From NCBI RefSeq assembly GCF_030406405.1, contig NZ_JAUEPL010000033.1, forward strand, positions 1 through 64,000: a stretch of 64,000 nucleotides of DNA, read 5' to 3'. Source of the stretch: Streptomyces ficellus. GTDB taxonomy: Bacteria; Actinomycetota; Actinomycetes; Streptomycetales; Streptomycetaceae. A model generated the notes under the pieces. The model ran no database searches and had not been told where the DNA came from. It was given only the letters and a program-made list of their open reading frames with translations. This document shows positions 51,453 through 60,407 of the stretch, piece by piece. The position numbers and the translations under genes were made by a program. Position 1 is the stretch's first letter. The number at the start of each line of letters is the position of its first letter.

Positions 51453-54400
51453 GTGACCCACCGATCCGCCATGAGACGCGCGGCCGTCATCGCCGTCGTC
51501 GTCTCCGCCTGCGCCGGTGCCGGGCTCGGCCCGCTCACCGCCTCCGCCTCCGCCTCCGCCTCCGCCTCCGCCTCCGCCTCCGCTGTCTATGGCGACGGTG
51601 ACACCGCGGGGGAAGCCGTCCTGCCGGCGCCCGTCCGTTATCTGCCGAGGCGCGAGACGGTGCTGGAGGCCGGGGCGACCGGGTTCCTGCACCAGCAGGA
51701 GGGCAGCACGGGCACGCTGTGGACCGACTACGCCACCGGCGACACGCGCGGCGTCACGCCCGCCGCCGCGTCCGGGCACTCCGGGCTGCGGGCGGTGCTC
51801 GGGGAGGCGGCCGCGGACGGCTCCCGGCCGGTGCGCATCACCAGTCCGGCCACCGGCGCGATCACCACCGTGACGCTGCCCGCCGGGCACGTCTGGACCG
51901 GCGCGTACACCGCCGACTCCATCACCGCGTACCAGCTGGTGGACGGCTCGGTGAGCGCGATGAGCGTGCTGCGCACCGTCGACGGCGCCACCGAGGCCCG
52001 GCCCGTCACCGGGGTGCCGCAGGGAGTGAAGGGCGCCCGGGTGCACAACCGCCAGCAGGACGGCGGGGGAGCCGTGCTGGCTCTCGAGGGACCCGACCGC
52101 GCCTCCTCCCTGTACCTGCTCGACCACGAGTCCGGGCACCTGACCGTGCTCCCCAAGCCCTTCGTCGTCGGGGCCCCCATCGTGCTCGGTGAGCGTCACC
52201 TGCTCACCCACCCGTACGAGAACGCCACCGTCACCAGCCTGGACCGCCGCCACCCCGAGGCCGCGCCCGTCACCCTCACCATGCCGGAACCGGCCAGCCC
52301 CGAGCGGACCTTCGCGCGGTTCGCGGTGGTCGGCGACTGGATCCTCTTCAGCCGGCTCGTCGAGCCGTACGCCCAGCGGTACACGCCGGGTGGGCGGCTG
52401 GAGGCCATCCCGGTCGGCGGCGGTGAGCCGCGCGAGCTGCTGCGCCACTCCCAGGAGCACTTCGCGATCGCGCCGGACGGCAGCGTGCTCGTCACCGGCG
52501 GCAGCGGCGCGAAGGACTGGGCGGTGCGGCGCGTCACGGCCGCGCCCGGCGGGGAGCCCGTCGTGTCCACGGTCCGCGAGGTGCCGCCCGTGGCGGCGAG
52601 GATCGACGCGCTGGCACTGGGCGGCGGCAAGCTGAGTTACGTCGCCGACGCCGACGGCGCCGCCCTCACCGCCCTGTACGACCACGACCTGGCCGTCACC
52701 GGCACCCCGGCCATCGGTGAGCGGACGCTGCGCTTCCGGATGACCCACGCCGCGCCCCTGGCGCTGCACGCCCTCGGCACCGGACGTACCGCGTACGCCG
52801 CATCCGGCGGCGCCGTGCACGTGCCGATCGACGACACGAGCCTGGAGACGATCGACGTACCGGCCGGCAGCACCATCCTCGACACCACCGGCCGCTACGC
52901 GGTCATTAACGGCTCGGACGGCAAGCAGTACGTCGGTGACCTGGAGAAGCACCGCGACGGCAATGTGCTGTTCGCCCGCCCGGTGACCGCCGCCACCGTC
53001 TGGGGCACGACCCTGTGGACGCCCGGCAGGACCATGGGCAGCGTCAGCTGGTACGACCTCAAGTCGAGGAAGCGGTCGGCCGATCTGGCCCTCGGCTCGG
53101 GCTGTGTGCCCAACCAGCTCCAGGCGGTCGGCCGTTGGCTCCACTGGAGCTGCGGCACCGGCAAGGCGGGCGTCTGGGACCAGAAGACCCGCAAGAACAC
53201 GCCCGTACCGGCCGTCCCGCCCGGAGACTCGCGCCTCGGCGACGGCTTCCTCGTGCACAAGGACGGCGGCAGCCTGAGGCTCACCGACTTCCACACCGGC
53301 AGCGGTACGGCGACGACGTCGCCCTTCGCCGAAGTGCCCGTGGACGCGCGGTGGGCCGTGGACGAGTTCGGCGGGCACGTCGCGTACACGGACGCCGAGC
53401 AGCGCGTCCACATCAAGCCGGTGAGCGTGCCGCGCACGCCGGTCGGGCTGGTCGAGTCCGAGCCGGAGACCTGGATACGGATCAACGCGGGCGCGGACCA
53501 GGACCACACCTGGGACGCCGCCTGGCAGCTGTCTCGGCCGCCGGTGCGCTGGAGCGTGGCGATCAAGGACAGGGCGGGCCGTACCGTACGGACCGTCGCC
53601 TCCCCCGTCGCCTCCACGGAGCGCACGGGCGCGCGGATCTCCGCGTCCTGGGACGGCAAGGGTGACGACGGCCGGGTCGTGCTCGGCGGAACGTACACCT
53701 GGACGCTGAGCGCCGACGCGGGTGAGGGTTCGCGCGTGGTGCAGGGCGGGAAGATCGCCGTCTCGGGCGGGGCCACGCCCTTCCGGGACTACGACGGCGA
53801 CGGCGTCGCCGAGCTGTTCAGCAAGCGCATGACCGTCCTCACGGCACACGAGGGCCTTTCCGCCGCTTCCGACTCCGGCTCGTCGTCGGCCCAGTCCGGC
53901 GGCTGGACGGAGACCGGCCACGTTTTGCCTTTCGGGGACATGGACGGCGACCGGTGCAACGACATGGTCGTCCGGACGACCGCCGGTGAGCTGCACCGCT
54001 ACAGCGGCCGCTGCCACGGCATCCCGGCCACCACCGCGCCCAAGGCGAAGATCGGCGCCGGTTTCAACGCCTTCAACGCGCTCCTGACGCCCGGTGACCT
54101 GACGGGCGACGGCCGCGCCGACCTGCTGGCCCGCCAGCGCTCCACGGGCGCCCTGTACCTGTACGCGGACAACGGCGCCGGGGGCCTGAAGGGCGGGGTG
54201 AAGCTCGCGGGCTCCTTCGGCGGGCTCACCCTCATCGGCGCCGGGGACCTGAACGGCGACGGACGCGGCGACCTGCTGGCCCGCGACGCGGGCGGCGAAC
54301 TGTGGCGGTACGACGGCACGGGGACCGGCACGCTGAAGGCCCGGGCGCTCGTCTTCAAGGACTGGGGCGCCGGGCGCAACGCCTTCGTGGGCGCCGGTGA

Positions 54401-54542
54401 CATCGACGGGGACGGGAAGAACGACCTCGTCTCGCGAGACGCCGCCGGCAAACTGCTGCGCAACAGCGGCGACGGCAAGGGCTCGTTCCGCGGCACGGTC
54501 CACATCGGAACGGGCTGGCAGCGCTACTCGGCGCTCTACTGA
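51453..54542 (+). CDS. Large secreted FG-GAP-repeat protein with FlgD-like Ig domain
   Basis: The 1,029-residue product starts at GTG 51,453 with GAGGAAA upstream. The signal peptide (VIAVVVSACAGAGLGPLTA) runs into a Ser-Ala dipeptide repeat. Residues ~50-690 look like a beta-propeller with WD-like loops. A FlgD-type Ig fold lies at ~690-770 (GRTVRTVASP, GTYTWTLSADAGEG). FG-GAP repeats finish it (DYDGDGVAELF, DMDGDRCNDMV, DLTGDGRADLL, DLNGDGRGDLL, DIDGDGKNDLV). The tail aligns with the preceding gene, so the pair arose by duplication. An extracellular binding or enzyme-associated role is inferred. Confidence 0.8.
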   Translation: MTHRSAMRRAAVIAVVVSACAGAGLGPLTASASASASASASASAVYGDGDTAGEAVLPAPVRYLPRRETVLEAGATGFLHQQEGSTGTLWTDYATGDTRGVTPAAASGHSGLRAVLGEAAADGSRPVRITSPATGAITTVTLPAGHVWTGAYTADSITAYQLVDGSVSAMSVLRTVDGATEARPVTGVPQGVKGARVHNRQQDGGGAVLALEGPDRASSLYLLDHESGHLTVLPKPFVVGAPIVLGERHLLTHPYENATVTSLDRRHPEAAPVTLTMPEPASPERTFARFAVVGDWILFSRLVEPYAQRYTPGGRLEAIPVGGGEPRELLRHSQEHFAIAPDGSVLVTGGSGAKDWAVRRVTAAPGGEPVVSTVREVPPVAARIDALALGGGKLSYVADADGAALTALYDHDLAVTGTPAIGERTLRFRMTHAAPLALHALGTGRTAYAASGGAVHVPIDDTSLETIDVPAGSTILDTTGRYAVINGSDGKQYVGDLEKHRDGNVLFARPVTAATVWGTTLWTPGRTMGSVSWYDLKSRKRSADLALGSGCVPNQLQAVGRWLHWSCGTGKAGVWDQKTRKNTPVPAVPPGDSRLGDGFLVHKDGGSLRLTDFHTGSGTATTSPFAEVPVDARWAVDEFGGHVAYTDAEQRVHIKPVSVPRTPVGLVESEPETWIRINAGADQDHTWDAAWQLSRPPVRWSVAIKDRAGRTVRTVASPVASTERTGARISASWDGKGDDGRVVLGGTYTWTLSADAGEGSRVVQGGKIAVSGGATPFRDYDGDGVAELFSKRMTVLTAHEGLSAASDSGSSSAQSGGWTETGHVLPFGDMDGDRCNDMVVRTTAGELHRYSGRCHGIPATTAPKAKIGAGFNAFNALLTPGDLTGDGRADLLARQRSTGALYLYADNGAGGLKGGVKLAGSFGGLTLIGAGDLNGDGRGDLLARDAGGELWRYDGTGTGTLKARALVFKDWGAGRNAFVGAGDIDGDGKNDLVSRDAAGKLLRNSGDGKGSFRGTVHIGTGWQRYSALY
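51538..51582 (+). repeat. (CCTCCG)n hexanucleotide repeat in coding sequence
   Basis: Seven or so CCTCCG units encode a Ser-Ala repeat right after the signal peptide. Slippage would change the linker by two residues per unit. Confidence 0.82.
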
Positions 54543-54655
54543 GCTCTACTGACGCGTACGGCCGGCCACGTTTTCGCTCCCCCACGGCGCCCGTTCACCC
54601 GATACCCGATCGGATGCCGGGCGCCGTGGGGCTATGCTCAGGGGTGACTCGCCGA

Positions 54656-54728
54656 GGGCCGTTAGCTCAATTGGCAGAGCAGCGGACTTTTAATCCGTTG
54701 GTTGTGGGTTCGAGTCCCACACGGCCTA
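54656..54728 (+). tRNA. tRNA-Lys(TTT)
   Basis: A 73-nt cloverleaf with acceptor GGGCCGT/ACGGCCT, anticodon loop CTTTTAA (TTT) and T-arm GTGGGTTCGAGTCCCAC. CCA is encoded at 54,729-54,731, unlike in the other tRNAs here. Confidence 0.95.
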
Positions 54729-54784
54729 CCAGCGAAAACTGATTAGGGATCGTGCGCCGGATGGCGTAAGGTGGTGTTCACCGA

Positions 54785-54858
54785 CGCGGGGTGGAGCAGC
54801 TCGGTAGCTCGCTGGGCTCATAACCCAGAGGTCGCAGGTTCAAATCCTGTCCCCGCTA
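54785..54858 (+). tRNA. Initiator tRNA-fMet(CAT)
   Basis: A 74-nt cloverleaf with anticodon loop CTCATAA (CAT). Two initiator marks are present: the three G-C pairs in the anticodon stem (TGGG/CCCA) and an unpaired first base (C1 opposite T72). Confidence 0.94.
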
Positions 54859-54866
54859 CTGAAGAC

Positions 54867-54897
54867 GAAGGCCCGGTGCATTGCGCACCGGGCCTTC
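54867..54897 (+). terminator. Terminator after tRNA-fMet
   Basis: GAAGGCCCGGTGC pairs with GCACCGGGCCTTC around a 5-base loop, eight bases after the tRNA. Confidence 0.8.
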
Positions 54898-55064
54898 GCC
54901 ATGTGCGCTGGGCGCATGTGCTGTCGGGTCGGATTCCGTTGGGCCGGCTGGGGTCGGGTCGCCCGGTCGGCGGATGGCGGGTCGCCGCGCGGCGCGGCTC
55001 CGGCCAGCCTGGACGGGGCGCGGTACCGTCCGCAGCCGTGGGTGGACCGGGCAGGAGACCAGTG

Positions 55065-56306
55065 GTGGGGCAGCGAGCACGGGACGGCTACGGCGGCGAC
55101 CGCGGCAACGGCGGCCGGGGCAACCGCGGCCGGGGCAACGGCGGTCGCGGGAACGGTGGTGGCGGTCGCGGGAACCGTGGCGGCCGGGAGGGGCTCCGGC
55201 GGTTCATCCGCGCGGTGCCCGCCCTGATGATCGCCGGGGGAGTGGCGTACGACCTGGCGACCCCGCCCCGCTTCACCGCCATCCCGCTGTTCGCCGCCGC
55301 CCCGCTCGTGGCGGCGCCCTTCTTCGCCCCCGGTGCGACCGCGCTGGCGGGTGCCGTCGCCGTGCTGGCCGTGCTGGCCCTGCACCTGGTCAACGGCACG
55401 CTCGGCGAGGCCCCCGCCCTGACCGAGGTCCTCACCGTGGTGACGGTCTCGGCGCTCGCGCTGCTCATCAACCGCGTCGTGCGGCGCAGCGGCGAACGGC
55501 TCGCCTCCGCCCGGGTGATCGCCGAGACCGCGCAGCGGGCCGTGCTGCCGACGCCCGCCGAACGGATCGGCGGGTTGCAGGTGGCGGCGCGGTACGAGGC
55601 GGCGCAGGCGGACGCGTTCATCGGGGGCGACCTGTTCGCCGTACAGGACACGCCGCACGGGGTGCGGCTCGTGGTCGGGGACGTACGGGGGAAGGGGATG
55701 GGCGCGGTCGAGGCGGTGGCGGTGGTGATCGGCGCGTTCCGGGAGGCGGCCGAGCACGAGAGCTCGCTGGAGGGGGTGGCGCAGCGGCTGGAGCGGGCGC
55801 TGGCGCGGGAGGGGACGCGGCGCGACGGGCTCGACGCGGTCGAGGGGTTCACCACGGCCGTGCTGGCGGAGATCCCGCGCGGGGAGGCCGTGGTGCGGGT
55901 GGTCGACCGGGGGCACCCCGAGCCTCTGATGCTGTACGCGGACGGGCGCGTCGAGCTGCTTGAGGCGGCCGAGCCCGCGCTGCCGCTGGGGATGTCCGAC
56001 CTGGGGACGTGGCCGGACCGGGCGTACCAGGTGCCCTACCCGGCGGGGGCGACGCTGCTGCTCTACACGGACGGGCTGTCCGAGGCGCGCGACGCGAACG
56101 GTGTCTTCTACGACCCGGTCGAGCGGCTCGCGGGGCGGATCTTCCCGGGGCCCGACGCGTTGCTGGACGCGTTGGTGGACGACGTACGGCGGCATACGGG
56201 CGGTGGGGCGACCGACGACCTGGCGCTGCTGGCGGTCAGCAGGCCCGCGGAGGGGCAGCCGGCGCGGCGGCGCACGATGCCGGTGGTGCCCGGGCACGGA
56301 GCGTAG
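55065..56306 (+). CDS. PP2C-type SpoIIE-family protein phosphatase, membrane-bound
   Basis: The start GTG 55,065 gives 413 residues, with AGGAGA six bases upstream. The first ~40 residues are a GRGN/GGRGN repeat. Hydrophobic segments follow at ~50-135 (ATALAGAVAVLAVLALHLV and others). The C-terminal PP2C domain is complete in metal ligands: FIGGDLFAVQ, VVGDVRGKGM, LLLYTDGLSEARD and GATDDLALL. SpoIIE-type phosphatases dephosphorylate anti-sigma antagonists. No sigma or anti-sigma gene is adjacent, so the target is unknown. Confidence 0.9.
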   Translation: MGQRARDGYGGDRGNGGRGNRGRGNGGRGNGGGGRGNRGGREGLRRFIRAVPALMIAGGVAYDLATPPRFTAIPLFAAAPLVAAPFFAPGATALAGAVAVLAVLALHLVNGTLGEAPALTEVLTVVTVSALALLINRVVRRSGERLASARVIAETAQRAVLPTPAERIGGLQVAARYEAAQADAFIGGDLFAVQDTPHGVRLVVGDVRGKGMGAVEAVAVVIGAFREAAEHESSLEGVAQRLERALAREGTRRDGLDAVEGFTTAVLAEIPRGEAVVRVVDRGHPEPLMLYADGRVELLEAAEPALPLGMSDLGTWPDRAYQVPYPAGATLLLYTDGLSEARDANGVFYDPVERLAGRIFPGPDALLDALVDDVRRHTGGGATDDLALLAVSRPAEGQPARRRTMPVVPGHGA

Positions 56307-56499
56307 TGGCCAGGTGTCACTGCGCATAACAATTGACGTACCGTCAGAAATCTGATGTTCGGTGAATGTTTCTGACGACTGGTCAATTCGCCCGGATGTG
56401 CCTGGATGTGGCCCGGTACGTCCCGGGGCCGTGTGATTAATGATCAGTAGGAACGGCTTGGAATCCGGAGCCCCCGTCTATTAACGTTCGATAACGCAG

Positions 56500-56665
56500 C
56501 GCGGTCGTCCCAGCCGTCGCAAGAGACGGCACCGCGCGCGTGCGCCGAATTCCGCAAGGGAACCGGGGAACCACCACCTTGGGGTGAATCGGGCCGAACC
56601 AGGCCCGTAGGAGACCTTCCTGCTCCGAACCCGTCAGCTAACCCGGTAGGCGAGAAGGAAGGAAA
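56500..56665 (+). promoter_or_regulatory. c-di-AMP (ydaO/yuaA) riboswitch
   Basis: The leader of the M23 gene has the conserved core of this class: CCGAATTCCGCAAGGGAACC, GGGGAACCACCACCTTGGGG, TGAATCGGG, ACCTTCCTGCTCCGAACCCG, TCAGCTAACCCGGTAGGCG and GAAGGAAGGAAAGG. In Streptomyces the same RNA precedes resuscitation-promoting factor and other cell-wall hydrolase genes and turns them down when c-di-AMP is high. The boundaries are approximate. The ~190 bases before it (56,307-56,499) hold no gene and presumably contain the promoter. Confidence 0.93.
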
Positions 56666-56678
56666 GGAGTGCGCCCCC

Positions 56679-57794
56679 GTGGCGTCCAACAGGCCTGCCC
56701 CCGAAGCCCCTTATGCTCCCACCGGTGCAACCGGCTCGTTCAGCTCTTCGGGTATCCCGGACGCCGCGCCCCTAAACGGGCAGTGGGAGGAATGGAACCC
56801 CACCGAGGAGACCGTCCGCCCCGTGCGCGGACGGCACCGCGTCGTCAAGCAGCGCGGCGGCCTCGCCCGTAGCTCCACCGTCCTCGGCGTCGGTGTCATC
56901 GCGGCGGTCGGCGCGGGCGGCATGGCCACCGCGCAGAACAAGCCGCCGGTCTCGATCTCCCTCCCCGACGCGGACTCCCTGCCCGGCATCGGCGCCCTCA
57001 TATCCGACGACGCCGACGGCTCCCAGTCCGGCTCCGGCTCCGACTCCGGCTCCGATGGCTCGGGTGACGCCGGCGTCGCGCCGCTGACCGCCGCCGCCCT
57101 CACCGGCTCCGACACCGCCGCCGGGCAGCAGAGCGGCAGCGCGGACGCGGGCGAGGCCCTGCGCGCCCGGATCCTCCAGCAGGCCGAGCAGCAGCGGGCG
57201 TCCGCCGACGCCGAGGCCAAGGCGGCAGCCGAGAAGGCCGCCGCCGAGCAGGCCGCCGCCCAGGCGAAGGCCCAGCAGAGCGCCGCCGAGAAGGCCGCTG
57301 AGAAGGCCGCCGAACAGGCCGCCGAGGAGAAGGCGAAGGCCGAGGCGGCGGCCGCCGCCAAGGCGGAGGCGGCACGCCTGGCCAAGCTCGCCGGCAGCTG
57401 GTCCCTGCCGACCTCCTCGTACACCATCACCTCCACCTACGGCCAGGCCGGCTCCATGTGGTCCTCCGGCTACCACACCGGCCTCGACCTCGCCGCGCCC
57501 ACGGGCACGCCCGCCAAGGCCGTGCACGGCGGCACCATCAAGTCGGCCGGCTGGTCCGGCGCGTACGGCTACCGCATCGTCCTGGAGCTGGAGGACGGCA
57601 CGGAGGTCTGGTACTGCCACCTCTCCTCGATGACGGTCGGTGCCGGCCAGAAGGTCGCCACCGGCGAGACCATCGGCCGCGTCGGCGCCACCGGCAATGT
57701 GACCGGCCCGCACCTGCACCTGGAGGTGCACACGGCGGGCGGCGGGGGCATCGACCCCATGGCGTGGCTGCGCGGCAAGGGCCTCACGGTCTAG
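56679..57794 (+). CDS. M23-family (LytM) peptidoglycan endopeptidase
   Basis: The 371-residue product has a membrane anchor or signal (STVLGVGVIAAVGAGGMATA, ~66-86), an Ala/Glu/Lys-rich coiled coil (~155-245) and a C-terminal M23 domain (~255-371). The zinc ligands are present: His and Asp in GYHTGLDLA and the HLH pair in GPHLHLEVH. It probably cleaves peptidoglycan cross-bridges during growth or spore germination. GTG 56,679 follows the riboswitch directly (GGAAAGGAG is its ribosome site), so it is under c-di-AMP control. Confidence 0.94.
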   Translation: MASNRPAPEAPYAPTGATGSFSSSGIPDAAPLNGQWEEWNPTEETVRPVRGRHRVVKQRGGLARSSTVLGVGVIAAVGAGGMATAQNKPPVSISLPDADSLPGIGALISDDADGSQSGSGSDSGSDGSGDAGVAPLTAAALTGSDTAAGQQSGSADAGEALRARILQQAEQQRASADAEAKAAAEKAAAEQAAAQAKAQQSAAEKAAEKAAEQAAEEKAKAEAAAAAKAEAARLAKLAGSWSLPTSSYTITSTYGQAGSMWSSGYHTGLDLAAPTGTPAKAVHGGTIKSAGWSGAYGYRIVLELEDGTEVWYCHLSSMTVGAGQKVATGETIGRVGATGNVTGPHLHLEVHTAGGGGIDPMAWLRGKGLTV

Positions 57795-57816
57795 TCGGCG
57801 CGGCCCATGACGGACC

Positions 57817-57864
57817 CCGGCAGCTCTGGCGCTACACCCCCCGACGCCAGGGCTGCCGGTTTTT
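57817..57864 (+). terminator. Terminator of the M23 peptidase gene
   Basis: CCGGCAGC-TCTGGCG pairs with CGCCAGG-GCTGCCGG, followed by TTTTT, 22 bases after the stop. Confidence 0.9.
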
Positions 57865-57975
57865 CACCGATCGGTTCCGGTGGGTGCTGACGGGCGGAAG
57901 AGTCCCGCTCTGTAGCGCCCGGGCCGAAGCGCCCGGGCCGAGGGGGCGGGCGAGCACCTTCATGCTTCAGTGCCG

Positions 57976-59301
57976 TCAGTGCCGGTACGGGTTGTAGCCG
58001 CCGTAGTTGAGGTGCGGGGGCGGTGTCCACACCCGGCCGGTGACCTGTGCCGCGTACGTCAGCGCGGGGCCCGCTATCTCCTTGCGCTGCCACAGGTGGT
58101 GCAGCAGCTCCTGCTCGCGCGCCACGAAGTCCGGGCCCGCCACCCCGCGGCGGGCGCGGTGGCGCAGGAACGCCAGTGAGGTGGCGAACGCCTCGTACTC
58201 GCCGACCGCGCGGGACGCCGCCGGACCGTAGCAGCGCGCCGCGTACCCGCGGGCCAGGCCGCGCGCCCGCATCGAGGAGAGCGCGAGCGGCTCGGCGGGG
58301 GTGAGCCAGCCGGCCGCCGCGTACGCGGGCAGCTCGCCGGATATCGTGCGCAGCTCGCGCTGGCGCGACCAGATCGCCAGCCAGGTCAGCAGCCCGAACG
58401 CGGGCAGCATGAACGCCCCGTACACGGCGTAGAAACCCCAGGGCCCCAACGCCGCCGAGCCGTTCCACAGCGCGTGCATGCCCATCGCCAGGGCCAGTCC
58501 CAGCACCGGCAGCGCGACGCGGCGGACCCTCTTGTGGCGCGCGGTTATCGCGGCGATGCCGAAGCCGATGCCGGTGAGGACGGTGAACAGCGGGTGCGCG
58601 AACGGCGACATCACGATCCGTACGAAGAAGGTCGCGGCCGTGACGGACGCGAACCCCGACGTACCGAACTGCTGGTCCTCCCCGAAGGCGTTGCCGAGAT
58701 AGAGGATGTTCTCGGTGAAGGCGAAGCCGGTCGCGGTGAACCCGGCGATGACGACGCCGTCGACGATCCCGGTGAAGTCCCGCCTGCGGAAGACGAAGAT
58801 GAGCAGCACGGCGGCGGCCTTCGCGCTCTCCTCCACGATCGGCGCTATGACGGTGGCCCCGAGCGTGTCCGCCGACGCCGGGTCGGCGGTGGCGGTGGCT
58901 ATCCAGCGGGTCGCGAAGGTGTTGGCGACGATCGCGACGAGCGCGGCGGCGCACGCGCCCCACGCGAAGGCGAACAGCAGGTTCTTCCAGGGGCCCGGCT
59001 CGACCCGGTCCAGCCAGCGGAACGCGGCCATGAGCAGCGGGACGGGCAGCAGGGCGAGGCCCAGGCCGACCAGGAAGCCCTGGGTGCCGGTCTGTTCGCG
59101 GACGAGCGCGAGGATCACCAGCCCGCACAGGGCGAGCACGACGGCCACCGCGGCGGCCTGCACCACCTTGCTGCGCCACAGGGCGCGGCGGGGTTTGTAG
59201 CGCCAGCGGGCACGGTCCGGCACGGCGTCGAACGACGGCTGTGGTTCGTACGCCGGGACGGCCGGATACGGCGGGCGGTGGTGCGTGGACGAGTGGGACA
59301 C
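57976..59301 (-). CDS. PrsW-family intramembrane metalloprotease
   Basis: The 441-residue product has about eight transmembrane helices and the PrsW motifs: EESAK in IAPIVEESAKAAAVLL, FAFTENILYL, and the later His motifs SPFAHPLFT and GMHALWNGSA. PrsW-type proteases cleave anti-sigma factors in Bacillus; the target here is unknown. A cytoplasmic C-terminal region of ~120 residues is specific to actinobacteria. The start is GTG 59,301. It is convergent with the M23 gene. Confidence 0.9.
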   Translation of the reverse strand: MSHSSTHHRPPYPAVPAYEPQPSFDAVPDRARWRYKPRRALWRSKVVQAAAVAVVLALCGLVILALVREQTGTQGFLVGLGLALLPVPLLMAAFRWLDRVEPGPWKNLLFAFAWGACAAALVAIVANTFATRWIATATADPASADTLGATVIAPIVEESAKAAAVLLIFVFRRRDFTGIVDGVVIAGFTATGFAFTENILYLGNAFGEDQQFGTSGFASVTAATFFVRIVMSPFAHPLFTVLTGIGFGIAAITARHKRVRRVALPVLGLALAMGMHALWNGSAALGPWGFYAVYGAFMLPAFGLLTWLAIWSRQRELRTISGELPAYAAAGWLTPAEPLALSSMRARGLARGYAARCYGPAASRAVGEYEAFATSLAFLRHRARRGVAGPDFVAREQELLHHLWQRKEIAGPALTYAAQVTGRVWTPPPHLNYGGYNPYRH

Positions 59302-59434
59302 ACAACGACCCTAACGACCGCCACTGACAGCCCGCGACGGGATTGCCCACCGGGCGCACCCGGGGGCGTCACGCGCGGGAGCGCCAGGTGCCGGGAGCCT
59401 CAGGTGCCGGGCGCGTCGTGTGTGACGCGCGTGG

Positions 59435-60199
59435 TCACACGCGGGTGAACAGCAGGTCGTGGACGACGTGCCCCTTGTCCAGGCCCTGCCCTTCGAACCG
59501 GGTGAGCGGCCGGAAGGCGGGGCGGGGCGCGTAGCCGCCATCGGGCTGGGTGTTCTCGAAGTCGGGGTGCCCGCTCAGCACGTCCAGCATCTGCTCGGCG
59601 TACGGCTCCCAGTCCGTCGCGCAGTGCAGGACGGCCCCGGGCTTCATGCGGGAGGCGGCCAGGCTCAGGAACTCCGACTGGATCAGCCGCCGCTTGTGGT
59701 GCCGCTTCTTGGGCCACGGGTCGGGGAAGTACACCCGTACGCCGTCGAGGGCGCCGGGCCGCAGCATCTCACGCAGCAGGATGATCGCGTCGCCGTTGGC
59801 CACGCGTACGTTGCTCAGCCCGGCCTTCTCGGCGAGGGCGAGCAGGTTGCCCTGGCCGGGGGTGTGGACGTCGACCGCGAGGATGCCGGTGGACGGGTCG
59901 TCGGCGGCCATCTGCGCGGTGGCCTCGCCCATCCCGAACCCGATCTCCAGGACGACCGGAAGCCCGCCGAACATCTCGCCCAGGTCGAGGACGCGCTGCC
60001 CGTCGATGTCCAGGCCCCACACGCCCCACAGCCGCCGCAGCGCGTCGCCCTGCCCGGCCGTGACGCGGCTGCGGCGGGGCTGGAAGCTGCGGATCCGCCG
60101 CTCGAAGTGCGACCCGGCGGGGTCGGGCGCCGGACCCTCGGGGAAACGGGGCGCGCCCTTGGGGCGACGGTGCAAGGCGGTTTCACGGGACTCAGACAC
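59435..60199 (-). CDS. trmB: tRNA (guanine-46-N7)-methyltransferase
   Basis: The 254-residue product methylates G46 in the tRNA variable loop with SAM. The SAM motif is VVLEIGFGMGEATAQMA, and the family signature is VRVYFPDPWPKKRHHKRRLI. An N-terminal SFQPRRSRVTAGQ is also typical. The start is GTG 60,199. It lies 133 bases upstream of the prsW-like start in the same direction. Confidence 0.95.
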   Translation of the reverse strand: MSESRETALHRRPKGAPRFPEGPAPDPAGSHFERRIRSFQPRRSRVTAGQGDALRRLWGVWGLDIDGQRVLDLGEMFGGLPVVLEIGFGMGEATAQMAADDPSTGILAVDVHTPGQGNLLALAEKAGLSNVRVANGDAIILLREMLRPGALDGVRVYFPDPWPKKRHHKRRLIQSEFLSLAASRMKPGAVLHCATDWEPYAEQMLDVLSGHPDFENTQPDGGYAPRPAFRPLTRFEGQGLDKGHVVHDLLFTRV

Positions 60200-60218
60200 A
60201 ATGACCGAATTCTACGGC

Positions 60219-60340
60219 TTCCCCGGTGCACAAGGCGCTCCGCTCCGGGCGGCTTCCCCGGCGCACGCGCGGCTCCGCTCCCCGGCGTCCCCGGTGCACG
60301 CGAGGCTCCGCTCCCCGGCTTGCCCGGCTCGCCCGGCGCT
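60219..60340 (-). repeat. Three imperfect ~35-bp tandem repeats
   Basis: The spacer between trmB and the oxidase gene has three units of the form CCCCGGTGCACGCGAGGCTC plus CGCTCCCCGG, starting near 60,222, 60,257 and 60,290. They contain no supported gene. Confidence 0.65.
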
Positions 60341-60407
60341 CCGCGCGGGCGCCCCCCGCAGTGCCGCGTCCCGCGTCCCGCGTGCCACCCCGGCGCCCGG
60401 GCCCCCG

